Assembly: GCA_032622095.1 (NCBI GenBank)
Contig: CP136062.1
Location: forward strand, 492,001-556,000
Length of the DNA stretch: 64,000 nucleotides
Reading direction: 5' to 3'
DNA from: Siphonodentalium dalli
Taxonomy: Eukaryota; Mollusca; Scaphopoda; Gadilida; Siphonodentaliidae
In this document: positions 30,956-41,214 of the stretch, one piece after another
Numbering within the stretch: position 1 is the stretch's first letter
Layout of the letters: every line of letters begins with the position of its first letter
Notes under the pieces: generated by a model
Seen by the model: only the letters and a program-made list of their open reading frames with translations
What the model was told of the DNA's origin: nothing
Databases searched by the model: none
Program-made: the position numbers and the translations under genes

Positions 30956-32050
30956 AGTTTTCGGTGTTTTGCGGCTATTCTCAGTGGTTCGCGGTGATTA
31001 TCAGTGGTTCACGGTGATTCTCAGTGGTTCGCGGTAATTATCAGTGGTTCGCGGCGATTGTCAGTGGTTCATGGTAATTATCAGTGGTTCATGGTAATTA
31101 TCAGTGGTTCATGGTAAATATTATCAGTGGTTCGCGGTGATTCTCAGTGGTTCACGGTAATTATCAGTGGTTCGCGGCGATTATCAGTGGTTCATGGTAA
31201 TTATCAGTGGTTCGCGGTGATTCTCAGTGGTTCACGGTAATTATCAGTGGTTCGCGGTGATTCTCAGTGGTTCACGGTAATTATCAGTGGTTCGCGGTTA
31301 TTCTCAGTGGTTCATGGTAAATATTATCAGTGGTTCGCAGTGATTCTCAGTGGTTCACGGTAATTATCAGTGGTTCGCGGTGATTCTCAGTGGTTCACGG
31401 TAATTATCAGTGGTTCGCGGTAATTATCAGCGGTTCATGGTAAATATTATCAGTGGTTCGCGGTGATTCTCAGTGGTTCACGGTAATTGTCAGTGGTTCG
31501 CGGTGATTCTCAGTGGTTCACGGTAATTATCAGTGGTTCGAGGTAATTATCAGTGGTTCGCGGTGATTCTCAGTGGTTCGCGGTGATTGTCAATGGTTCA
31601 CGGTAATTATCAGTGGTTCACGGTAATTATCAGTGGTTCGCGGTGATTCTCAGTGGTTCGCGGTAATTATCAGTGGTTCACGGTAATTATCAGTGGTTCA
31701 CGGTAATTATCAGTGGTTCACGGTAATTATCAGTGGTTCGCGGCGATTATCAGTGGTTCACGGTAATTATCAGTGGTTCGAGGTGATCTCAGTGGTTCGC
31801 TGCGATTCTCAGTGGTTCGTGGTGATTCTCAGTGCATGGTTCGAGGTGATTCTCAGTGGTTCGCGGTAATTCTCGTTTTTTTGTGGCGATTCTTAGTGGT
31901 TCGCTGATATTCTCATTGCATGGTTCGCGCTGATTCTCAGTGGTTCGATGTGATTCTCAGTGGTTCGCGGCGATTATCGGTGTTTTGTGGCGATGCTCAG
32001 TGTTTTGGGGTGATTCTCAGTGGTTCGCGGCTATTCTTTGTGAACCCTGG
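30956..32050. repeat. 20-bp minisatellite, about 54 units
   Basis: The unit is CAGTGGTTCGCGGTGATTCT with frequent variants (CACGGTAATTAT, CATGGTAATTAT). The two main variants often alternate, giving a 40-bp dimer. A 23-bp variant containing TAAATATTAT recurs at about 31110, 31317 and 31440. Units become degenerate from about 31790 on, so homogenisation has acted in the middle of the array. No coding. Confidence 0.95.
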
Positions 32051-32270
32051 TCAGTCTCCGTGATTTCTGTTTATTCATATTAATCCGGTCCACGCATGTT
32101 CACCATGGATCACCGCGAATTATGATGGACGGAAGTGGTCTTGGTGGGGTCTCCCGTATGAAATAAAAATGTACAAAATTACATTCGAAGTGTGTATCAC
32201 TGAAGTCCCTTTATGGTATGCGATGCTACTTTAAGTCGCGTTCTATTAAAGTATCGGTGGCCCATATTAA

Positions 32271-32764
32271 AGACACGGTTGGCCTTGGTGGTGGGTATCC
32301 TGTGAAAATATCTCCACCTGTCAAAAACCGCCACAAACAGAAAGAACATCAAAATGTAGATAGTCTTTGTCCGTATATAAATAAGAAATATCGCACAAAC
32401 AGTATGTTATGGTCATATGTTTGACCATTGTTATGTAAACAAAAGCATAAAAAGTAACTTTTCTGGTGTTTGTTTATATCATGATGGTAAACATAAAGAG
32501 CGTTCTTTGTTGGTGAATACCTGATATGGAACTAATAAAGAGCGTTCATGCCATTTGTGTGTGATTAGCCAGTAGCATTGTGCTGTCTTCTGTAACACAA
32601 TCAGGCTCTTGCTTAGGTAAATTATAGTAGGTCTTTATGATAACATGCTGTTTACGCGATGGTCATGGCATATATGAACGGAACTGTATGCGTTTTAATG
32701 TTTTTCTGTTTACGGTGTTTGAAACAAATATGAATATTTTCGACAATTAAGGCCGCACGTGCCT
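32271..32764. mobile_element. TTAA-flanked TIR element, family F3
   Basis: It begins AGACACGGTTGGCC and ends GGCCGCACGTGCCT, with TTAA at 32267-32270 and 32765-32768. Inner arms also pair (AAACCGCCACAAACAGAA with TTTCTGTTTACGGTGTTT). Right ends of the same family are at 34855-34964 and, decayed, near 51640-51710. AATAAAGAGCGTTC occurs inside. Non-autonomous. Confidence 0.7.
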
Positions 32765-32769
32765 TTAAC

Positions 32770-33110
32770 TGACAGTAACAATTGTTTTTCAAAAAAAAAA
32801 TTCAATTTAATTTTAGTCTAATTCATACATATTGATTGATTTATTAGTTGTTAGTTTAATATCAGCAAATATAATATTATTGTTCTAATCGAAATTAAGT
32901 TACTACCACCGATGTTGTGGTTTCTCAACAATGCGTAAATTCATACGTGCATGCTGTGGAATTTCTGACTCTGTTGATAAACAACACGTAAATATTATAT
33001 TTATCAACAATGCGTAAAATACTAAAATCACAAGTGCTGTAGTATTTCAGGTCCTAATGATAAAAAACACGTAATTTAATATTTATTTATGTAATTCTTT
33101 TTCACCCCAT
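32770..33110. other. AT-rich sequence with a 2-copy ~70-bp repeat
   Basis: TCAACAATGCGTAAA followed by a GTGCTGT and ATTTC block occurs twice (about 32926 and 33004) and is then followed by a third CACGTAA-type partial. No genes. Confidence 0.5.
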
Positions 33111-33165
33111 CATTCCACGATTGTGGTTTATGTGAATAAACAATTTGACTTGACTTGACTTGCAT
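33111..33165 (+). repeat. LINE-like 3' tail with (TTGAC)n
   Basis: GTGAATAAACAATTTGACTT followed by further GACTTGACTT units is typical of 3' termini of CR1/Jockey-like LINEs, which often end in short tandem tails. No coding part is attached that I can see. Confidence 0.4.
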
Positions 33166-34430
33166 GTGTTGAATGTTTTGCGTATCGCACTCTTTACACA
33201 CTGCATGGCGTCCACTATTTGCTTGTGATAAATTGTATCGACATGGAGATATATGAAAGTGTTTTGTCTGGATATCAGTCTACCCTGTATGAGTACGGCT
33301 AGCCGCTATACGTGGCGTGTTTACCGAGTTTTGTTTGCTAAGATTGTCGTGTTATTGGCCTCTTATTGATTTTGAGGTGATGTGCAATACGGGTATGTTT
33401 TAATTGCCATAGCAACCCAGTCAGAACTAACGCAGCGGAACACTGGCGACTTCAGAACGGGGTATTAGGGCCTTATAACTCCGAATTATATAAGGTGAAT
33501 CAATATATATTAACCGCTAAAATAGTTTGGATGTTATGAGATTATACTGACGACCTTTTAGATTTCATTGTGCTATATTGGGAAACCTTATTTACTATAT
33601 ATTGGAATTCCTATCCTACAAGGCGACAGCGGAGAACAATGAAACATTGGAAAGGATTTTAGTGGAAGTTCGGTAAGTTATTCATATACAAATGTCATCA
33701 AATAAAAAAAATATATGGTTATGTCTACAAAAAGTGAACAGTGATTCGAAAGTATAGATTGAGTTCACTGTCCTGAGATGTTATCAGCTTGAAACATAGA
33801 AATCGGATATATAAAGACTAGAATGGCAGTCGCGATCTGATTGGCCCACATCGTTTGAGGCAACAGGACGCCATTGCTGATCAGGGCAAAAGACGTAAAC
33901 AAGTCCCATGTGTTTTGTTAATGGCGACTTCAAGTCAGTTCACAAATCAACTTTTTTCAAGAATTTGGAAACTTGGATACACTAAAACGCTATCAATGCA
34001 CTAAACTGAATAATCATATATTATCATGTCTTCATGCTGGAACGATATATGTGGACGCTGTTAGCTAATTTTCTGTGGATTTAGCGATATGGATTTTCAA
34101 TGCTGCAGGCCGACATTTCGGAATGGACAGGTCACTTTCGAGATTTGGATTCATGTTTTAGAAGGTTCTTCGTCTACAAATCGTTGACATTATTTATCTG
34201 TAATCTTCACAGAACAACGATGAGCAGTTTATTCATAAAATATTTCGGAAAACAGTGATAAAACTACGCTGTATTTGTGAAGTAAGTCGCCCATTTTCGT
34301 TGCTCACCTTCGATGAGAAGCTGGGTTGAGGCGTTTTCAACACTCAAGAACAAGGAATTTATTCAGATGCTGCTTTCGAGATTTGATGAATATTTATTAT
34401 TTTAATAAATAATTCTAAAAATTATTTCAC
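33166..34430. other. Anonymous sequence, 1.3 kb
   Basis: It starts with a block (TTGAATGTTTTGCGTATCGC and CTCTTTACA) shared with 51455-51490 and 63567-63602. In those places the block is followed about 150 bp later by the F3-type right end that here appears only at 34855, so an insertion may separate the two parts. No gene seen. Confidence 0.4.
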
Positions 34431-34473
34431 TTGTTGATGCTTGTAGTCTCCATAATTGGTGGGATTACACTAT

Positions 34474-34526
34474 ATCATGCCATGAATCTCTACAATGGCA
34501 GACAGAGTAGAGATTCATGGCATGAT
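34474..34526. repeat. Perfect 19-bp hairpin, 15-nt loop
   Basis: ATCATGCCATGAATCTCTA (34474-34492) pairs exactly with 34508-34526. It lies within a 99-codon frame (34431-34730) that otherwise has no recognisable domain. It is shorter than a typical microRNA precursor and lacks bulges, so it is listed as a hairpin only. Confidence 0.7.
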
Positions 34527-34854
34527 CTAGGATTACTCAATCTGGCTAATAATTTTTCTACACGAGATTTCTTAATCTATTGGTTGCAGTCATTTGAATC
34601 CTTGCACGTGCTAGCTGGGCCCATATCATCACCTCAGAAGATACTAGTAGTTACTTCCGTTAAAACCACACAAAAGGTGGCAGAAAGAATATTAAAATGT
34701 AGACAGATTTTGTTCTTATACCAATCATAAATATTGCCCAAATAGTATATGTTATTATCAAGTTCGTATGTTACATATCTGGCTTTTGTTTAGCGAAGCA
34801 TACAATTGACAATAATATACTACTTTAATACACGATATTTATTATTGGTATGGA

Positions 34855-34964
34855 ATAACAAACATGTATGTCTACATGTATGTTTGAATATTCTTTCTGT
34901 TTATGACAGTTTTACCGAATGTAACTATGTTAACAGAATACCCATCGCGAAGGCCAACCGTGCC
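34855..34964. mobile_element. Right-end fragment of family F3
   Basis: TTTCTGTTTATGACAG, ACAGAATACCCATCGC and GGCCAACCGTGCCT are followed by TTAA (34965-34968), matching the inverse of the F3 left end. The left partner was not found nearby. Confidence 0.6.
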
Positions 34965-34969
34965 TTTAA

Positions 34970-36020
34970 ATAAACTTTTCCAAGAATAGCGAACAGGTGC
35001 CACCGTTTATGCCTATTTTTCATGAAGGCTGAAATAAATGTCAGGAAGTGAGAAGACAATGAACAGGAGTCATAACAGTATTGTAAACTATAATTCAATA
35101 TATATAAACATCACCTGTGAAACATAAAATTTAATATCCGTTTCATTATATGAATACAGTACATTGTATATATATTTTAGGAGACACATGCAATAAAATT
35201 TAATATGCACGGCTTGTTAAAAGCTTTGCATAATATATATCTAACTGGGGGAAGGATATATCAGATAATATATACCGGTATGTATATAGTGAACAATTTA
35301 ACTTATTTTATTTCTATTCTTCTGAAAATGTACATCATGAGTTACCGGTATAATTTATCATACTTTAGAAGGTGGTTTCTGTTCATTGCTGTGTCAATCA
35401 GTTAATAAATACTCTATTCAGAATTGTACACAAGGAGAGCTTTAAGTCATGTGCAGCTGCTGGTATGGAGCCTCCAAATATACTACATGTAGTGTCATAA
35501 AGCATGAAATACAGTCCATTTTACAGGCTATATAATTTTATGCATGACTTAAGTGAACAACATTTATAAATTGAAGTCTTCTGCATCCTGGAAATTAAAC
35601 TGCAAAATGTGAGAAGGCATATTTTGACCATGGCAGGGAAATTTTAAGGGAATTCTCTTTATGTGAAATTGGTACTTATTTTTCTGTTTGAAGTGATATT
35701 TTCTATCACATCATTGAATTTTTCTGGCATATAAAATATAAAGTCTGTACTATGTATTTCAGGTGCTTATGAAGCTATTGTAATAACTAGGTTGAACTTT
35801 AATTTGAGGTTTGAAGACCATTATGAGACTTGGTTCCTGTTACAGTACAATCACATGATTACATAGATCAGAATATCTCTTTTGGCTTCATTTTAAACAA
35901 ATGGCTAACAAATGTACAGATGTACAGTCAATTGAATGGATATTATAACATCACAGCTCTCCCCTGGTGGGACCCCCAAGTTGTGTACCATTCACAGAGC
36001 TTGTCAATGGAAGTATCGCG
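34970..36020. other. Anonymous AT-rich sequence
   Basis: No gene or repeat recognised apart from ATATAT and ACATGTA runs. Confidence 0.4.
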
Positions 36021-36024
36021 CGTC

Positions 36025-36290
36025 TTACTGATATGTTATCATAGACCATGGGATGAAAATCCCATAAAGCTGTCATTGCTCTGCAACTTTTGAGGTACTA
36101 CATAATTTTGGTAAATGTTGGAAGGTTACGTGTCAATAAACATATTTCGCAAATGTTCTGGCCTCGGGAGTTGCACATTTTCGAATACAGAGCAAAAGTT
36201 TATCTGAAAAATATACCGCTGGTGCACGCGGTTCGTTCCATCATGATATTCCGTTATTTAGACGCATTCTGTCAATAATATCAAAGGTCG
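36025..36290 (+). repeat. Dispersed repeat, inverted copy at 40800-41165
   Basis: ATAGACCATGGGATGAAAAT, CTGCAACTTTTGAGGTACTA and CGGGAGTTGCACATT occur in the same order in the reverse complement of 40800-41165. Identity is moderate. The other copy abuts the 58-bp satellite. Confidence 0.65.
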
Positions 36291-36299
36291 ATAAATATG

Positions 36300-36760
36300 C
36301 AATCATTGTAAATGGATTCCTCCAAAAACAATCAACACTTTACCAGGAAGTTATACAATACATAAACCCGATACAGTTTCAAATCAAGAAACAGATTAAA
36401 GTCACAACAATAATTACATCAATTACACGTGCCATTCCGATTAATTGAATTTCTGGAATCGGAAGCGAAACCAAGCGCGCGATTGTCCGGAAAATTAGTA
36501 TTACGCCAGGTCTTAACGGGAAACTATTTTTACTTCACGCGGCACTTTCTCTTTATTCTATTCCACCAACAATGGCACTGTTTTTCAGAGATAGGGCAGA
36601 CATTATATTAATCCATAATATCTTTCCGAATATTTACCAGATACGGAGTGCCAGCCGACCAAATCATTTAGTGTCTGGTGTGCATAAGTCTATATAGGCC
36701 TCTATAAGTTGAACTTTTCAAGCACGATGGGTTCGTATTTATCGTTATGTTTTCCGTTAA
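36300..36760. other. Anonymous sequence
   Basis: Nothing recognised. Confidence 0.4.
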
Positions 36761-36766
36761 TTAGCG

Positions 36767-36843
36767 AGTTTGCGATTTCAAACCGGTACGGGTACCGGTA
36801 CGCGTAGCTACCCGTACCGGTACACGTTTTGAAATCGCAAACT
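36767..36843. repeat. 77-bp palindrome rich in ACCGGTAC
   Basis: AGTTTGCGATTTCAAA and its inverse enclose CCGGTACGGGTACCGGTACG / CTACCCGTACCGGTAC. A related end (AACGGGTATCGCAAACTCGC) is at 39103-39122, so this is probably a small repeat family member. Confidence 0.65.
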
Positions 36844-36849
36844 GTTTTA

Positions 36850-37340
36850 CCGGTATAATTCATCACATCGACTGGTAATGTATGGTGAGCCAACTGCAAC
36901 AAAAAATATATTATGATATAGATTGTTATTCGCGTTATTGGCCTATGTTATACTTAGCGTTATGGGTTGTTGGAAATATGTATTTAGATTAGATGACCCC
37001 CATGATAATCAATTGCTTTCACCAAGGACGATCTAGGTGGCAGTTGGAAGAGGACGTTGCTTTTCTTTCACTCATATTGGTAACATTTTCAACAATTGGA
37101 TTCTACATTTCATAGACCGATCGAGTGTTGACAATAAATCGGTTGGAATTTTTAAACTTAGAAAATAGATTATGATAGCTCAAATATACAATTACGTTAT
37201 ATATAGTTAAAATGTCCAACCAATATTCGGTGTAAAATGTATTGTTTTAGACCAAGGGTCTAATATTGTCCTACATGTACTTTCAGTTCGATATAATACC
37301 GCATTTGTCCCTTATTTTAGTTGGGGAATATTTAGTTATA
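36850..37340. other. Anonymous AT-rich sequence
   Basis: Nothing recognised. Confidence 0.4.
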
Positions 37341-37344
37341 TTAA

Positions 37345-37727
37345 AGATGCATAATCCGAATTAACGCTCCCAAGTTACTATATTTGGCTTCGGGGGTAAA
37401 ACTAAATATTTGTTTCGAATCGAGCAACCCACCATCAAAGCGCAGAGTGATCAGATATCGATTTTTGAAGTTTGTTATTTCTTGAATTGTGTAATCATTT
37501 GTGGCCCAGAAAAGAGTCATCAAACCGACGGTCTCGGACAAAATTGCGGACGAAGATGCGTAACTCTAAAATCAAGTGGTAATGCGGCCAAAATTTTATA
37601 CTATAGTTGACAGCAGTCAGCATTATTTTGTTGTAATTAATCGATTCTGATAACAAAAGCGTATTTTGAAGAAATGTTCTTGTTGTAACTGTATGATATG
37701 GGGACCGTCTGATCGGTTTGAGTAGTT
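37345..37727. mobile_element. TTAA-flanked family F1, diverged copy
   Basis: TTAA at 37341-37344 and 37728-37731. Ends have drifted (AGATGCATAATCCGA; GGTTTGAGTAGTT). Inner landmarks TGGCTTCGGGGGTAAA, AGAGTGATCAGATATCGATT, GGCCCAGAA and GGGGACCGTCTGATCGG identify it. Confidence 0.7.
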
Positions 37728-38018
37728 TTAAGTAAACCCTTGTTTGGAATCTTTCAACAGATCGAAGGGTCGGCCCGTCGGGGCAAGGGAATATTTATCC
37801 CAAGAATTGGGATTGTTGTCGGGATTTAAACCCGGAGGTAGGTTGAAATGTTTAACTTGGTAACAAAAAAGGTGTCAAAATGTAGTCTGTTTATTATACG
37901 GATTGAATAAAGAGCGTTTGCTTCACTTCTGTGCGAAACACAGAAAACAGCTGAAACTCGCTCTACTTATATGCTTAGATTTTGTAGAGTATGTATAGGT
38001 ATTTCGTGTATTTGGCGA

Positions 38019-38102
38019 CAGAGGCGGACTGGGCCAAAAAACCGGCCCGGGAAATTAATATAATACCGACCCATCGTCTCCCGATCGGCCAGTCCGCCTC
38101 TG
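38019..38102. mobile_element. 84-bp hAT-like MITE with perfect 8-bp TSD
   Basis: It begins CAGAGGCGGACTGG and ends with the exact inverse CCAGTCCGCCTCTG. TTTGGCGA is directly duplicated at 38011-38018 and 38103-38110. TIRs starting CAGAG or CAGNG and 8-bp duplications define hAT elements. At 84 bp it is little more than two termini and a 50-bp centre. Confidence 0.9.
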
Positions 38103-38308
38103 TTTGGCGACCTATATTATCCCCACTACAGTATACACAAGTATTGTGGTTCAAATGCGCCATGTCCGTTCAGATAGTAAATACATACTAAAATGAGAAA
38201 TCAGTCCCCACCTACATACGATAAGGTAACTACACGGTAATTCTATTCAAATGTGCAATGCATAGATAAATCCACGATATATTTATGTCCTTGTACAATG
38301 GGTTGAGA

Positions 38309-38707
38309 CAGGGACGTGACGACAGGGGTGTCTTAACCCCCCTCCCCAACTTTGGTCAAATGTTCAACATTTGGAAATTTGATATACCTGACACAACATT
38401 TGTTGGAAATTTCACACAAACAATAGGTTGAAATTGTTTTCGTAGTTTGATTTTCGAACAATTTATTAGTGGATAATTTGTAGTTTTTAGACCAACATTT
38501 GCATATTTCCCTATTGTTGGTAACACAATTTGGACTGAAATGGCTGTCAGAAACAGTTGGAAATTGTTCAAGCTTTGGGGGGGGGGGGGTGTCAGGTCTC
38601 AAAATTTCCAACAAACTTGTGAATTTGATATGGTTCGAGATGTGTAGTTAGAAATTCGAAGGTGGACACCCTTCCTAACGCGCAGACCATCTATAACCAC
38701 GTCCCTG
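38309..38707. mobile_element. hAT-like element with CAGGGACGTG ends
   Basis: CAGGGACGTG (38309-38318) and CACGTCCCTG (38698-38707) are exact inverses. CAATGGGT at 38296-38303 and CAATGGGC at 38708-38715 are a near-perfect 8-bp repeat, but five bases (TGAGA) separate the left one from the TIR, so the left edge is unclear. Homopolymer G run at 38578. Related fragments: 8400-8575 and 39765-39850. Confidence 0.6.
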
Positions 38708-38715
38708 CAATGGGC

Positions 38716-39760
38716 GTCTATACCGGTAGCACCATCTACTCACTCTATTAATCACAACCTGTCATTAATGCAGTGAACAAAGTTGTTAGTGAAACAAAGT
38801 CGGCCTTCCGCATTTATCTAAATGCAAGAAGCCGCCTCGAGAATTTGAACACAAATCCTGGGTTAAAATGACAACTTTATCAATAATATTTGCCCATGAA
38901 ATCTTTCTATAAATAGGTTAACGCATAGCTGACTGGAATTTCATGGAATTCATGGACCCTTGAGTGAGAAAATCGTAATGAAAGGCTACCGGTCAATGGG
39001 ACAAATCTACCCGTTTCAATTCGCTATCGCTTTATGTGCTGCATTGAAAGTACCCAAGTGACCGTGACGATGTTCACGGATTTACCCGTACCCGTTCCCG
39101 TCGAACGGGTATCGCAAACTCGCTATTATCTTTTACAATCAAATATCATATGAATTTAAGCTATTAATTCGTTCATGTGATAATTTTCAACTAACTAGTC
39201 TTGTAGATCTCTACTTGCAATTTTCCCCTTTGCTTAAATATTCGAGGTGTTTAAATATGCGTATATACAATGCAGTCCACGATGTGAAAAGTTTAAGGAA
39301 TATGTCCATGCATGCTGTTATGTACCGTTTTTACGGGGACAAAACTGATAGGTTCTAGTTCAGTACAACTCTTGGAGGGCAATCAGGGCATATGTCCGAG
39401 TCAAATAAGCCTCTGTATATTGGCGTGCAGATAACAACAAATCTGGAAATTCCATGTTTTCAATTTTTGTTTATTTATTTTTACTAAGTTATTTATATAC
39501 TGAACAGTTCGTGCAAGTTTATGCACATGAAATATCTTGTCCACTATACCGACATATAGCAGTTACACATGGTTGACTACATCATGATGATGATATATAT
39601 ACCGCGCATGAAAAGTTATTACAAAACATGCTATAATAATATAACTCTTCATGGAATGACCTGATGCATATAATGCACTGTTTATTGGATCATAAATGCA
39701 AGTCGCGAATTATAATGGCGGGGTATTACCTGGCGAAATTTTAAAACAAGTTGAGGCACT
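38716..39760. other. Anonymous sequence
   Basis: Nothing recognised apart from the short palindrome-family end near 39103-39122. Confidence 0.4.
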
Positions 39761-39764
39761 GCAT

Positions 39765-39850
39765 GCATGAGCGTGGCGACCGGGTGGTCCTAACTTTGGT
39801 CAAAATGTTCAACGTTGGACATTCCATGCATACCCGAACCAACAGAAGTA
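39765..39850 (+). repeat. Left-end fragment of the CAGGGACGTG family
   Basis: GCGTGGCGACCGGGTGGTCC then AACTTTGGTCAAAATGTTCA parallels 38311-38372 of the longer copy. Confidence 0.5.
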
Positions 39851-40795
39851 ATTTGACATTTCAGCCAGAAAATAGATTCGAATATTGACCAATCAGTTTG
39901 AAAGTTGTTTTATTTTAAATGGAAATAAAGATACACAAAATTATTAAGTTTTAAAGAGTTTGGGAATGTTTGATATCTCGAGGTCAAGGGAGATGTATTA
40001 GTATGTAATTCTAAGGTGAACTAAATAAACACACTTTATAGTGAGGTCCATATCGATGCATTTATATATCTTGTTATATATAGGCTTGTTTTTTTATTAT
40101 TTCGTGAACAATGTTGGACATATCGCACGATTTTTCAGTGACTATTATGACGGGCATTAATAATTCCGACAAGCCCATATAACCTGTATATGATTTGTTC
40201 CACAAGGCCGTTATGTGCATGTATTCGGCGTTTGAGATAAGTCTACACATGTAGCTATAATCTACTAAATATACGACCATGTCCTGTGGCGAGCGCACGG
40301 TGGTCACGATATCGGACACGAGTATACATGTAGCACTCAAGTTCCCAACGGAACATCTGCACATGCATTTTCACCTTATAATTTAAAATAAACATGAATA
40401 GTATGATTGTCTGGGTCTATAAGGCTATATGCATGGCGACAAAATGTGTCCCGAGAAATTTTTGCGCCGTCAAAATTGTAAAACTATACCATTTGTTCAG
40501 TTGAACTGTATATATGATCGAAGTCAAGGCCGCGGATCTTGAGAACACGTACCCGGTACTATATATAGGGCCGATTGGCCTTTGTTATTTTATGAGCGAA
40601 ATAATGCACCACAATGTTAGTTAAAATGGTATATCCAAACATAATTTAGTTTTTATTAATTTCATCTTTATACCAAAACATTTACTGACCCTCAAGTCGA
40701 TGCAATTTCAGCGTAGATATTCCGTTAAATACACGTGACGCCCAGAGGAATAACACTATTCGCCGGTGGAATGCATGTAACGTCAAGAACGTCAG
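39851..40795. other. Anonymous sequence
   Basis: No gene or repeat supported. The minus-strand frame 40074-40364 has no domain. Confidence 0.4.
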
Positions 40796-40799
40796 GCGC

Positions 40800-41165
40800 C
40801 ATTCGGGGGAATTTAATATTCAAAATGTCATTCTGGGCGTAAATATGCCGTTCTGTTTGTGCTTTTCGTGTTTATGGAAAGATTTCGTCATATTCCATTT
40901 AGTATAATCACCAAATTGTCTGAATTAACTTGTAATAATAAACAGGAAAAAAATTATATTTTAGTGAGAATGTACACGAAAACGGCTAACAAAAACATGT
41001 TTTTCTCGCGAATGTGCAACTCCCGAAACCAGAACATTTTACAATCTGTTACAAGAAAACAATCTTGCTATGAAAATATAAAGTTCTTGTAGTACCCTAA
41101 AAGTTGCAGACAAACTTTTTTCTAAGCGTCCTAGGATTTTCATCCCATGGTCTATCATGACCACC
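40800..41165 (-). repeat. Dispersed repeat, inverse of 36025-36290
   Basis: Carries the same three landmark blocks in reverse. It ends within about 50 bp of the first recognisable unit of the 58-bp satellite. Confidence 0.6.
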
Positions 41166-41214
41166 AGGCATTGCAGTAGAGGACGCCTAAGGTATAATGG
41201 TACATAGAAGGCCT

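Noticed and set aside
30956-32050. CRISPR array
   Set aside because: Units are contiguous 20-bp tandem repeats with no unique spacers, in a eukaryotic context.
34474-34526. microRNA precursor
   Set aside because: Stem is only 19 bp and perfect; typical precursors are longer with bulges, and there is no expression evidence.
36025-36093. Coding exon in the 87-codon frame 35830-36093
   Set aside because: The second half is a dispersed repeat that recurs inverted at 40.8-41.2 kb without an open frame.
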